Notes: generated from the sequence alone by a model not told the origin. A stretch of 64,000 nt of DNA from Candidatus Gastranaerophilales bacterium (GCA_944324435.1 CALUWH010000002.1:105028-169027), one strand, 5' to 3'. Counted from the first letter of the stretch, positions 57,001 through 64,000 are shown. Made by a program: numbers and translations.

Positions 57001-58794
57001 TAGTCTCATTAAGGATTTTACAGTTATCGAGTCCTTATCAAGAATACCCTTTGGCTCCAGAAGATACTGACCGTTCAGAATATTATTTAATACAGGCTCT
57101 GTAATATTTGCTTCTTTAGGAAGCTTCCCTTCCTCAATAAGCTTATTAATACCGTCAACGGTTTTTGCTTTGCCTACGGTTTGGGCGGTATAAAGCGCTT
57201 GAATATCTTTAACCTTTCCGGTCCAGTATTTGCCTGCTTGAAGCGCCATATCCTGAACTTCATAAGTTCCGCGTTCAATCATTTGTTTTTCAAGTTCACG
57301 TTTTGTTCTATTAACGATTGCCTGATTAATCTTTTCGTCATAGCCCGAAATATGATAATTCATCTTTACCATATCAGTGTTAGCATCCCAAGCAACAAAA
57401 CCGCCTTCGGTTTTCTTATCAATCTTAAAGTTTGAAAACTGTGATACAAGAATAGTTCCGTCTGCTGAATCAAGCTGGATATTCTTACCGTATGTCTTGT
57501 TCAAATCATTAATAACATCAACTCGTTTCTGGTATTCTTTCGGGTCAATCTGACAGATATAGTTAACAAGAGTGTCGTCGTGAGTTACGATATCAAGCTC
57601 TTTGCCGGATTTTAAGTTCTTGTAAGTATTAATGGCATTATCCAAATCCTTAATCTGTTCGCTATCTACCTGAGAAGCATCATAAATCTGGAACAATGTT
57701 TCTTTGTTAGAATCATAGTTCGGGTTTGCCTTCTTTTCAATCTTTCCGCCGGCATTTTGTGTATAAATATAAGGGGCATTTATTACCCTGTGTCTTAAAT
57801 TTTCTTTATTCTTAGGAACAGTTCCGAATCCGAGGTTTGTATCTTTTATGCTTGACATTCTAAACCAGTAATATGTCTGAGGATTCTTTTCTGCCCATCT
57901 CAAGGCGTATTGGAAGTGAACACCTTCCAAACCTTCCGATGTAAAAGTCCCGTCATAAACGTACTTCATACCGTTAGAATACAAATCTCTCATAAATGAA
58001 GCAAAGTTTTCGGTATTCCCCATATCCGGAGCTATCTGCATATTGTTTTTGTTCCAATATCTGTGAGATGAAACATTATCGCCATTTGCTATCGGGGTAG
58101 AAAACATGTAAGTATATCCGTTTTGTTTTAAATACGGAATCATTGACTGCATACCTGCAATGTTACCACCGAGCTTGTTTGCAAAAGTCTTTATAACACC
58201 TTCCATTTTTTTCTGATAATCTTTGTCATAATAAATCTCGCCGGTATTGCTGTCAGTAAACCCTCTATACATAACGCCGGGCTTTAGTCCATCCGGCATA
58301 ACAAGATATCCTGCTCCCTGAATCCTTGGTGTTGTTCCGCGTCTTGCTACCAGCGAATATTTGTAGCCTGCAATACGGTCTTGAAAATCAGAATCACCAG
58401 CTTTATCAACATTTGTTCTGAAAACATAATCTCCGCTTTTTCCGGTTTTCATATTCATGCCGGTATCGGGCCCTTCCCAGATAATGCTTCCGTCAGATTT
58501 GTTTCTTCTTACAATTTTATAAGCAAAAGGTGCATCCTTATCAAGGTTGGTAATATCTTGTATGTTGATATTAACACCTTGAGGTTCTAATTTGATAGTT
58601 GCAATCGGTGTTTCGGAGATTGTATAGTTTAATTTTTCATTAGGAACAGCTCTAAATATCTGTACTTCGCAGTCTTCCTTTGTGTAATCATAAGGATAAT
58701 TAAATCTGTAAATATCTTCACCCACATCATTTTTTGCGTGTTGATACCCTTTGAACCCTAAATTTGATACACCGTTAATTTTATTAATAAACAC
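54010..58794 (-). CDS. Giant GH13 (alpha-amylase family) protein
   Basis: 1,594 residues, about three times a normal amylase. No signal peptide; the N-terminus MFINKINGVSNLGFKGYQ is a leader ending in NLGFKG. A beta-rich domain (about 25-170) may bind carbohydrate. GH13 barrel elements are spread out: strands 1-3 with YVYDGTFTSEG at about 280 (region I, altered), then a large insertion, then GLDWRLDAAKDV at about 808 (region II, nucleophile Asp), IVAELTDI at about 859 (acid/base Glu), TFMDNHDKPR at about 963 (region IV), and PGVPTNYAGDELG at about 1310. So the catalytic triad is present. The C-terminus repeats the leader motif (KNIAFKG). GTG start with AAGGAG 8 nt upstream. Probable alpha-glucan hydrolase, debranching enzyme or transferase. 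Confidence 0.9.
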   Translation of the reverse strand: MFINKINGVSNLGFKGYQHAKNDVGEDIYRFNYPYDYTKEDCEVQIFRAVPNEKLNYTISETPIATIKLEPQGVNINIQDITNLDKDAPFAYKIVRRNKSDGSIIWEGPDTGMNMKTGKSGDYVFRTNVDKAGDSDFQDRIAGYKYSLVARRGTTPRIQGAGYLVMPDGLKPGVMYRGFTDSNTGEIYYDKDYQKKMEGVIKTFANKLGGNIAGMQSMIPYLKQNGYTYMFSTPIANGDNVSSHRYWNKNNMQIAPDMGNTENFASFMRDLYSNGMKYVYDGTFTSEGLEGVHFQYALRWAEKNPQTYYWFRMSSIKDTNLGFGTVPKNKENLRHRVINAPYIYTQNAGGKIEKKANPNYDSNKETLFQIYDASQVDSEQIKDLDNAINTYKNLKSGKELDIVTHDDTLVNYICQIDPKEYQKRVDVINDLNKTYGKNIQLDSADGTILVSQFSNFKIDKKTEGGFVAWDANTDMVKMNYHISGYDEKINQAIVNRTKRELEKQMIERGTYEVQDMALQAGKYWTGKVKDIQALYTAQTVGKAKTVDGINKLIEEGKLPKEANITEPVLNNILNGQYLLEPKGILDKDSITVKSLMRLPLDTLEFGENTAGVLSTSYFSNRATTEDTVGVSRFDLMKQDNPHLVEPYAKTYNRVNGLYNNELKDFADSIIKKVNDKSDEKLLDTNGDYTEYGEYVMELVGQDIAKYALLKSLSGKAFNSKILDNGEITYDYESIRNATTLKGLGIKAYNPEDEALQLEKKIEKGLKSLSDSDITYVADSINKRIAGTDTISFRIAEAAVNRASLGLDWRLDAAKDVIDMDSVRNNDTDFDDAWNQAIAFWSKFVQAVKSENPNSYIVAELTDIPDLLRAHTGEESCPYNSQTDIGQRYNGEPDAMAKFFNETGITTEAGYSYFFTNLLTSFAPSFEDGTNISETHDGFKQRLDVLMQTRSADYIRNLWTFMDNHDKPRMIHGLALDMGLFHSPLKHGYKNGHAEFEGNRGYRQDMMRALTGARTNTELPLELRLNIDNNEYFRTTSSRAAAMTNVLMASVYEDLNGIASEEDKKRLIDALVDLTNGNYLGEGQTLNPAVINVPELSSLENAFEALLKTAENSYGLKLSEAERKQIFDNVIKTANSDEMMNNYLVHGGFEWAGPNEDIGKVNRQRADKILGAVSDYNQYSLYTVNLASLLLDSYTKTGKNPAVTEALTKAAKDFVEKYDNNYVQRNSLELPKIEDPKTGMRKLGYAARDIKAAISMAVKQAEYKTGKPIANKEAIVDTVFKSVTEPAVKKAAMITEFLKGLPGVPTNYAGDELGMSGYEEKAKNVYLQNRNALPWTDVEGDSDIGKYRKSIMASINGALKDRSNPELHALNDGTPYAMDVTIGGRNRDALYQRFYEVKGALEKDPQNEALQNERRQLTQALAKVAYMMQSANGDMTVTLFNAGAIDHKNRVDYFAKYGLDTDAKRKKFFAENDIESVNPDNKYVPIQPKSEVDYLLLGAGVAVPVGTVFTNANVRDKAKYIVKEINGQLGIFKEGGKIVLSDLTAKNGVMILKHIKNIAFKGHRTYYNPQYNFVSNPYQKQEVHEEGKKLSIISK

Positions 58795-58811
58795 CGCGGA
58801 AACTCCTTCTA

Positions 58812-58872
58812 CAAATATATAAAGTCTGTAAAAAAATATTTTTTGCCATAATTATGGGTATGTATTACAAAA
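58812..58872 (-). promoter_or_regulatory. Shared upstream signature, copy 4
   Basis: Minus strand TTTTGTAATA from 58872 and ACTTTATATATTTG from 58825, 47 nt start to start; the second box starts 31 nt before the GTG of the GH13 gene. Confidence 0.6.
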
Positions 58873-58948
58873 TTTTTACATTTGTTAATATTGTATATAA
58901 TACACATGAGCAATAAATTATGCTAAAAGAATCGTATAACAAATATGA

Positions 58949-60295
58949 TTATATATCAACACCCGACATCATATTAATCAGTGTGTCAATTGTATTTTGC
59001 ATACTAACACTGTCAGTCGTTCTCTGCTGCAAAAACGCATTAATCTGGGGCATCATCTCAATTGCAATGTCTAACTTAGGATTCGTTCCCGGCTGATACA
59101 TACCAACATCAATCAAATCCTTATTCTCTCGATACATTGCCATAATTTTTCTAAGTTTTGCAGCAGCTTCCTTATGCTCAGGAGAAGCTATTGCTGACAT
59201 AAGCCTTGAAATACTTCCCAAAATATCAATTGCAGGATAGTGGTTAGCTTCTGCAACTTTTCTTGACAGGAAAATGTGACCATCCGTAATACCACGCACA
59301 GTATCAACAATCGGGTCATTAATATCATCACCTTCCATCAAAACGGTATAAAATGCTGTAATAGAACCTTTTGGGCTATTACCTGCACGTTCCAGAACTT
59401 TTTGCAGCCAGGAAAATATCGAAGGCGGATACCCTTTCATAGTCGGCGGCTCTCCAATTGACAAGCCAACTTCGCGGCCTGCCATAGCACACCTTGTTAC
59501 GGTATCTGTCATTAAGAAAACTTTTTTGCCCTGATCTCTGAAATACTCACAAACTGCTGTTGCGGTCAACAGGCATTTTTGTCTGATTAAGGGCGGCTGG
59601 TCTCCGGTAGAACACACAAGAACGGATTTTTTCATACCCTCAGGGCCTAATGCGTCCTCTACAAATTCCTTAACCTCTCTGCCGCGTTCGCCAATCAGTG
59701 CAACTACGTTAACATCCGCATCTGAATTTCTTGCAATCATACCCAGAAGGGTACTTTTACCGACACCTGATCCTGCAAATAATCCCATACGCTGTCCGCA
59801 GCCAAAAGTTAAGCAGGAATCTATTGCGCGTACTCCCGTTGAGAACATCTCCGTAATAATTGGTCTCTCGAAAGGCCCCGGCGGCGGCCCTTCTACTGGA
59901 CGCCACATTGCACCTTCAGTATTAAGAGGTTTTCCGTCAATGGGGGCTCCCATTGGATTAATCAATCTCCCGAGAAGGAAATCCCCGACAGGAATAATAA
60001 TAGGTTTACCGGTTGTTGTTACCAGACTTCCCTGACCGATTCCGGCTCCGTCATATAAAAGCAGTAATTGTGCAGCATCGCCTTTAAATGCAACAACTTC
60101 CGCAGGCTTTTTTTCTCCGTTTGCCGCTTCAATATAGCACAAATCACCAATTTTAAGCCCGGGAAGTTTAACCTCAACAGTCAGCCCGACAAGCTTTGAT
60201 ACGCTTCCCTTGAACTGATATAAGTCAATATTTTCAATTTTATCTTTAACCCTGCTTTTAAGACTATCTAAATAATCCTGTTCAACTCCGTCCAT
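58949..60295 (-). CDS. Type III export ATPase (FliI/SctN family)
   Basis: 448 residues, full length for the family. It energises export through flagellar or injectisome type III systems at the inner membrane. Seen: N-terminal beta-barrel domain (about 25-100), INPMGAPIDGKPL, the Pro-rich PVEGPPPGPFERP, Walker A AGSGVGKS (174-181), LIGERGREVKEF (200-211) with the catalytic Glu, and a C-terminal helical domain (MMPQINAFLQQRTTDSVSMQNTIDTLI). FliI and SctN cannot be separated by eye. No other flagellar or secretion component is adjacent, so it is an orphan in this window. TAGAAT ends 6 nt before the ATG and there is no ribosome binding site, so it is probably leaderless. Confidence 0.92.
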   Translation of the reverse strand: MDGVEQDYLDSLKSRVKDKIENIDLYQFKGSVSKLVGLTVEVKLPGLKIGDLCYIEAANGEKKPAEVVAFKGDAAQLLLLYDGAGIGQGSLVTTTGKPIIIPVGDFLLGRLINPMGAPIDGKPLNTEGAMWRPVEGPPPGPFERPIITEMFSTGVRAIDSCLTFGCGQRMGLFAGSGVGKSTLLGMIARNSDADVNVVALIGERGREVKEFVEDALGPEGMKKSVLVCSTGDQPPLIRQKCLLTATAVCEYFRDQGKKVFLMTDTVTRCAMAGREVGLSIGEPPTMKGYPPSIFSWLQKVLERAGNSPKGSITAFYTVLMEGDDINDPIVDTVRGITDGHIFLSRKVAEANHYPAIDILGSISRLMSAIASPEHKEAAAKLRKIMAMYRENKDLIDVGMYQPGTNPKLDIAIEMMPQINAFLQQRTTDSVSMQNTIDTLINMMSGVDI

Positions 60296-60301
60296 AGGAT
60301 T

Positions 60302-60330
60302 ATTCTATCATATTTTAGCTGTAGGGTAAA
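60302..60330 (-). promoter_or_regulatory. Promoter of the export ATPase (leaderless)
   Basis: Minus strand TTTACC (60330-60325), 17-bp spacer, TAGAAT (60307-60302), then 6 nt to the ATG. Confidence 0.6.
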
Positions 60331-60356
60331 CCGTCAATTTAAGTTGTTGTAATGAA

Positions 60357-61733
60357 TCAGCCTCGTTTACAAATAGTCTGGGCAACGTAAACTCCGGAGG
60401 CGGACGCCTGAATTAGCCCCCTTGTTACACCGGCACCGTCGCCGATTGCAAACAAGTTTTTAACCCCTTCTGTTTCAAGCTCGTTTGTGAGCTTAACTCT
60501 TGCTGAATAGAATTTAACTTCAATTCCGTAAAGCAGTGTATATCTTGAAGCTGTACCCGGTGCGATTTTATCAAGAGCAAAAAGCATTTCTATAATACTT
60601 TTCATTTGTCTGTACGGGATAACCAGACTTAAATCCCCCGGAGTTGCGCAGGTTAAAGTCGGAGTTATAACGCTTGAATTAATTCTGTCAGGAGTTGAGC
60701 GCCGTCCTTCAAGAAGGTCCCCAAATCTCTGTACAAGAATCCCTCCCGCAAGCATGTTTGCAAGACTTGCTATGTGCTGACCGTAAGCAATCGGCTCTTT
60801 AAACGGCTCAGTAAATTTCTTGCTTACCAAAAGCGCAAAATTTGTGTTATTAGTTTTTATATTTGCATAACTGTGCCCATTTACAGTCGCAATTCCGTTA
60901 TAATTCTCCTGAACAACTTCGCCGTTTGGATTCATACAGAAAGTACGAACCTCATCCCCGAATGTCGGAGAATAGTACACAAGCTTTGATTCATAAAGTT
61001 TATCAGTAAGCGGCGCAAATACTGGTGCAGGAAGTTCAACCCTTACACCAACATCAACAGCGTTATTCACCATACCAATCTTATTTTTTGCAAATTCATG
61101 CGTAAGCCAATCTGCACCTTCTCTTCCCGGTGCAATAATTGTATACTCTGCTCTTATTGTATCGCCGTTATCAAGTACAATTCCCTTTACCTGTTCACAT
61201 TCAACAATAAGGTCTGTTGCAGAAACATTATTAAGAATAGTAATTTTATCTTCCAGATAGTCTTGCATGTGCTTTAATACATGTAAGCTTCTTTCTGTGC
61301 CTAAGTGCCTAACAGGAGAATGAACCAGTTTTAATTCGGCAAGTACAGCCTGACGTTCAATCTCTCTAAAGACTTCCATATCAGTCCCAAAGACTTCTTC
61401 TGTCGCGCCATGCTCAAGATACAAATCATCCGCGTATTTGATATATTCTTCAACTTTTTCTCTTGACATATAGTCAACCAGATGACCGCCAACATCAGGA
61501 GTAAGAGTCAACTTTCCGTCAGAAAAAGCTCCAGCACCGCCCCAGCCGCATAAAAGACCGCAGCGTTTGCAATTAATACACTTTGGCGAACCTTCCCTGA
61601 TAGGACATTTTCTCTTTTCGATTTTTTGCCCTTTTTCAATCATAATTACTTTCCACTCGGGACGTAATTTTACAATCTCAAGCGCAGTAAAGATTCCGGC
61701 AGGCCCTGCCCCTATAATTGCAACATTGTACAT
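60357..61733 (-). CDS. FAD-dependent dehydrogenase (COG2509-like)
   Basis: 458 residues. FAD-binding Rossmann motif VAIIGAGPAGIFTALEIV (4-21), a cysteine-rich stretch KCINCKRCGLLCGWGGAGAFSDGKLTLT (about 50-77), and the C-terminal FAD contact LFAIGDGAGVTRGLIQASASGVYVA. Members are widespread and uncharacterised; the conserved cysteines suggest redox or metal binding. No membrane segment. It lies 61 nt upstream of the export ATPase on the same strand, but that gene appears to have its own promoter. Confidence 0.85.
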   Translation of the reverse strand: MYNVAIIGAGPAGIFTALEIVKLRPEWKVIMIEKGQKIEKRKCPIREGSPKCINCKRCGLLCGWGGAGAFSDGKLTLTPDVGGHLVDYMSREKVEEYIKYADDLYLEHGATEEVFGTDMEVFREIERQAVLAELKLVHSPVRHLGTERSLHVLKHMQDYLEDKITILNNVSATDLIVECEQVKGIVLDNGDTIRAEYTIIAPGREGADWLTHEFAKNKIGMVNNAVDVGVRVELPAPVFAPLTDKLYESKLVYYSPTFGDEVRTFCMNPNGEVVQENYNGIATVNGHSYANIKTNNTNFALLVSKKFTEPFKEPIAYGQHIASLANMLAGGILVQRFGDLLEGRRSTPDRINSSVITPTLTCATPGDLSLVIPYRQMKSIIEMLFALDKIAPGTASRYTLLYGIEVKFYSARVKLTNELETEGVKNLFAIGDGAGVTRGLIQASASGVYVAQTICKRG

Positions 61734-61805
61734 ATTCCTAACTCCTAATTGTCTATTACTTATTTAAGATAGCGTAAATAAGCACAATTTGCAATTGTTT
61801 TATTG

Positions 61806-63404
61806 TTATTTTCGGACAATACCATTTGGAGTCCAGGTTCCCTCCATCTTTTTAGCAAAGCTGGAGTTCTTTACAAAATTGCTATTAGCAACTTCATTTT
61901 CATTTTTATTTAAAATCCAGGCTGAGACATATTCTATCGTTGGTGAAGGCACAGCTCCGTCTATAACTAAGTAAATGTTGTTATCATCATATCTTGGTTG
62001 GGTGTCTGCGTAGAGAATAGTTATCTGAATATATCCTCCACCATTTATATACCAACTATCATATTTAGAAGGTATGGATGTAAATGGATCATAAATTAGA
62101 CTTAGCGTCTTTAAACTATTTTGACAGTAGTCCGCTCCGCCATTAAACAGAGTACAATTTTTACTCATAATTTGATATGCAAACGGCTTTTCCCAATCCG
62201 TAACATAAATAGTATTATCAATAGTAGTACCTGCTTTGTAAATGTCAGAATAATGTTTATTTTTGTATTTATTATTAATGTAACAAGTTGTATTTAATGG
62301 GTTAGTAGAAGTAAAACACGCAGAATAAAAATCATAATATATAGTAATGTCGCTTGTTGTCGGCAAGATAAGTCCTGAGCCGTGGTATATTCCTGGATAG
62401 AATAAAAAACTGTTGTATAAGCGATCGTGTCCTATAGTGTTTCGAAATCGTTCTTTATATGCTGCAAAAGTTTCATTAGGAGAGGGTTGGTCATACGTAA
62501 TCGTAGATTTTGCGTTCCCTAGGCACATTAAATTTAACTGTCCTAATTGTGAATTTTTAAAACTCCGCTCGCAATAATTCCCAGTATCTTCTTGCTCATC
62601 AGTTTCTTCTTCTGGAAGAGATGGCTGTGTTGTAGTTTCGTCGTTAGAGTTATTTGGTGTTTCAGGAGTAATGGGCAAGTTATTTTTATCTCCAGGTACA
62701 AGATAATTGTTGTTTAATAGCCCGTCTTCGAGACTCGCAAGCTCTTCACCCTCAACATCAAATTTCTTCTTTAAAAGATTCTTCCTCGTGTTAATATAAT
62801 GTACACCTACAGGGTCAGCAGGGACTAATCTCCCATCCGCAGCAAGTAAAAACTTAAATCTGTCAGGTTGTTTACAATTCTCCTCGCCATACATACAATT
62901 AGAGGATTCCTTTGATGAATCAACATCTACATATATGTCTGTCTGATAAGATATTTTATTTTCTGCTGTATCAATTTCTCTCTTTGTCTGACTTATCCAC
63001 CACTCCATGCCATTGGGTGTCGTAAAAGATGATTTATCAGGATAAGAAGTTGTATTGCAGGAATCCGCCCCAAAAGTATGCGCAAGCAAATTACAAAGCT
63101 TCTTATCACCGGAATATTTTGTATCATCCTTAAAAGGTGCTTTTAATGGCTGAGAGTTATTCACAAGAGGGTACCTGCTTACATCTATATCAGTGCTTCC
63201 TTCTTTGAGTAAAACAGGAAAGATTGATGAATCTGAGGTAAGGGCTTTGATGTTCTTGCCGAGTTCATCATACACTTTCAGATAATTAATCTTAGTTTTG
63301 TCGGGCATTAATCCATTGATTGCAGGGAGTATTACAGCCGCAACAACCCCTGCTATTCCGAGAACTATTAATAGTTCTGCTAAAGTAAATCCGTGCTTTT
63401 TCAT
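61806..63404 (-). CDS. Large type IV prepilin-like protein (prepilin 2)
   Basis: 532 residues with class III leader MKKHG|FTLAELLIVLGIAGVVAAVILP and Glu+5. Residues 30-220 match prepilin 1 almost residue for residue (YLKVYDELGKNIKAL, DTKYSGDKKLCNLLAHTFG, EWWISQTKREIDTAENKISYQTDIYVDVDSS, FLLAADGRLVPADPVGVHYINTRKNLLKKKFDVEG). Then comes a Thr/Glu/Pro linker without the PT repeat, and a C-terminal domain of about 270 residues sharing only scattered blocks with prepilin 1 (CERSF...LMCL, YDPFTSIPSKYD, QPRYDDNNIYL). At DNA level the shared part carries many synonymous differences. ATG 63404 is preferred over an upstream frame opening at 63491 because the leader must be short and AGAGAGGAA lies 8 nt away. 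No promoter pointing into the gene is seen. Confidence 0.9.
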   Translation of the reverse strand: MKKHGFTLAELLIVLGIAGVVAAVILPAINGLMPDKTKINYLKVYDELGKNIKALTSDSSIFPVLLKEGSTDIDVSRYPLVNNSQPLKAPFKDDTKYSGDKKLCNLLAHTFGADSCNTTSYPDKSSFTTPNGMEWWISQTKREIDTAENKISYQTDIYVDVDSSKESSNCMYGEENCKQPDRFKFLLAADGRLVPADPVGVHYINTRKNLLKKKFDVEGEELASLEDGLLNNNYLVPGDKNNLPITPETPNNSNDETTTQPSLPEEETDEQEDTGNYCERSFKNSQLGQLNLMCLGNAKSTITYDQPSPNETFAAYKERFRNTIGHDRLYNSFLFYPGIYHGSGLILPTTSDITIYYDFYSACFTSTNPLNTTCYINNKYKNKHYSDIYKAGTTIDNTIYVTDWEKPFAYQIMSKNCTLFNGGADYCQNSLKTLSLIYDPFTSIPSKYDSWYINGGGYIQITILYADTQPRYDDNNIYLVIDGAVPSPTIEYVSAWILNKNENEVANSNFVKNSSFAKKMEGTWTPNGIVRK

Positions 63405-63444
63405 CAAACTATTCCTCTCTTTCTGTCTTGTATATTTGGCGTTA

Positions 63445-63472
63445 ATGTAACACAATACATATTGTGTTACAT
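63445..63472. repeat. 13-bp-arm palindrome upstream of prepilin 2
   Basis: ATGTAACACAATA (63445-63457) and TATTGTGTTACAT (63460-63472) with a 2-nt centre, 40 nt before the prepilin 2 ATG. Same core as the palindromes at 1835-1871, 3511-3532 and 63730-63751. Confidence 0.85.
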
Positions 63473-63508
63473 GTGCTACGCACGTAGACATTGGGCCGGC
63501 TTCTAGGT

Positions 63509-63720
63509 GAGACTACAAGTGGGGTTCAAAATCCCACGTCCGCCTAAGAATTTCTGCTACAGGCTTGTACGCGAGGGCTGGGCTGGAGGGTAAACGTTAC
63601 AAGAGTTACAGAAAAGAAAAATTTTATAAAATTTGGGCAAAAATGAGGAGATTTTTCGTTTTTTCAAAAAGAGCGCCTCTTCACAAACCCAGTGATATAT
63701 GCTATCATGGATATCGAGGC
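63509..63720 (+). repeat. Long intergenic repeat, copy 2
   Basis: Second copy of the repeat at 1619-1829, same orientation. Here the tRNA-like 3' end is better preserved: TGGGG-TTCAAAA-TCCCA (63520-63536) followed by CGTCCGCC. It lies between prepilin 2 (leftward) and a partial prepilin (rightward), and its promoter points right. Confidence 0.85.
63680..63708 (+). promoter_or_regulatory. Promoter in repeat copy 2, pointing away from prepilin 2
   Basis: TTCACA (63680-63685), 17-bp spacer, TATCAT (63703-63708), identical to the copy at 1794-1822. Confidence 0.6.
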
Positions 63721-63729
63721 GCGCTAATG

Positions 63730-63751
63730 TAACACAATATGTATTCTGTTA
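63730..63751. repeat. Imperfect TAACACAATA palindrome right of repeat copy 2
   Basis: TAACACAATA (63730-63739) and TATTCTGTTA (63742-63751), one mismatch. With the palindrome at 63445-63472 it frames the 257-bp segment that contains the promoter. Confidence 0.75.
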
Positions 63752-63817
63752 AGTTGAGTGTAACATATCGAGCCTGAATAATTGAACATTGACATGGTAG
63801 AGAAGCTGGATAGAACG

Positions 63818-63911
63818 AAGGCTTAGAAGTTGAACAGTAGTTTAAGGGTTTAGAAGTTTATAAGTTTAGGAGAAGTTAAAACTCTATTCACTCCTCACTA
63901 TTCACTAAAAA
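63818..63911 (+). repeat. Intergenic repeat shared with 33185-33275
   Basis: GTTGAACAGTAGTTTAAGGG and TCACTATTCACTAAAAA, in the same order as before the prepilin fragment at 33.2 kb. Confidence 0.6.
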
Positions 63912-63944
63912 TACACACAATTAAAAAAAGAAAGGACGGAAGTT

Positions 63945-64000
63945 TTGAGAACAAAAAACGGTTTTTCATTAATGGAAATGATGGTCGTACTGCTGATTAT
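63945..64000 (+). CDS. 5' end of a third prepilin-like gene (runs off the right edge)
   Basis: TTG start at 63945 with AAAGGA 8 nt upstream encodes MRTKNGFSLMEMMVVLLI to the edge: a class III prepilin leader with cleavage after Gly6, Phe+1, Glu+5 and the start of the hydrophobic helix. It differs in sequence from prepilins 1 and 2 (FSLMEMM against FTLAELL), so it is a different pilin or pseudopilin type. Confidence 0.75.
   Translation, partial: MRTKNGFSLMEMMVVLLI

Noticed and set aside
63405..63491. 29-codon N-terminal extension of prepilin 2
   Set aside because: It would place the prepilin leader 30 residues inside the protein and translate through the palindrome; the internal ATG has the ribosome binding site.

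Overview
The window looks like a chromosomal contig from a non-photosynthetic relative of the Cyanobacteria, most likely class Vampirovibrionia ('Melainabacteria'), order Gastranaerophilales. This placement is inferred. The strongest sign is that RNA polymerase beta' is split into separate rpoC1 and rpoC2 genes, the latter with a very large insertion in the trigger loop, as in cyanobacteria. A homologue of the cyanobacterial clock-input protein LdpA, the low GC content and the absence of photosynthesis genes agree with it. An envelope with outer-membrane and LPS-type functions is suggested by an OprP-like barrel, a heptose-7-phosphate kinase and an O-antigen-ligase-type protein.

Layout. 1-5.6 kb: thioredoxin-like protein, fabI, a large type IV prepilin-like protein inside unusual repeats, wecB, and a secreted metzincin. 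5.9-9.5 kb: ribF, a formyltransferase and an AAA+ ATPase. 9.7-16 kb: pyrG, gatC, a TPR/cysteine-cluster operon, a porin and a formate/nitrite channel. 16.4-20.4 kb: fabH-fabD and fabG, separated by an ORF6N gene embedded in palindromic repeats. 20.6-28.6 kb: an unknown protein, TPR-recN, and an operon of O-antigen ligase, ligA, a membrane protein and a parvulin. 28.9-33.5 kb: DUF4330 and heptose kinase, unknown proteins, an orphan ABC ATPase and a prepilin fragment. 33.7-36.2 kb: HU, Fe-dependent alcohol dehydrogenase, MarR, and a tRNA-Val. 36.4-45.4 kb: rpoB-rpoC1-rpoC2. 45.5-52.5 kb: a CooC-like ATPase with folD, then an operon of a Maf/MptE-like protein, dtd, rsmH, an ftsL-like gene and the ldpA-like gene. 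52.5-60.3 kb: a second AAA+ ATPase, a 1,594-residue GH13 protein, and a FliI/SctN ATPase. 60.4-64 kb: an FAD dehydrogenase, a second large prepilin, and the start of a third.

The most unusual signal is at the two prepilin loci. Both proteins share a conserved N-terminal part of about 220 residues, while the C-terminal domains have diverged strongly. Both loci carry a roughly 220-bp repeat containing a sigma70-like promoter (TTCACA-N17-TATCAT), and four near-perfect palindromes built on TAACACAATA mark the junctions between promoter element and gene. At the right-hand locus the promoter element lies between two such palindromes and points away from prepilin 2. This is the layout expected of an invertible promoter or cassette-shuffling system for surface pilins. 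No recombinase gene is in the window, so it remains a hypothesis.

Two other cross-gene patterns stand out. Four unrelated genes, three of unknown function plus the giant GH13, share an upstream signature: TTTTGTAA, then about 46-47 nt start to start, then ACTTTATATA. Several signal-peptide-less proteins share a short disordered N-terminus that ends in a phi-x-F-x-G motif (for example NIAFYG, NLGFKG, QINFRG). With an orphan type III-type export ATPase close by, this suggests a co-regulated and possibly exported protein set. Several genes also have a -10 box only 6-7 nt before the start codon and no Shine-Dalgarno sequence, so they are probably leaderless.
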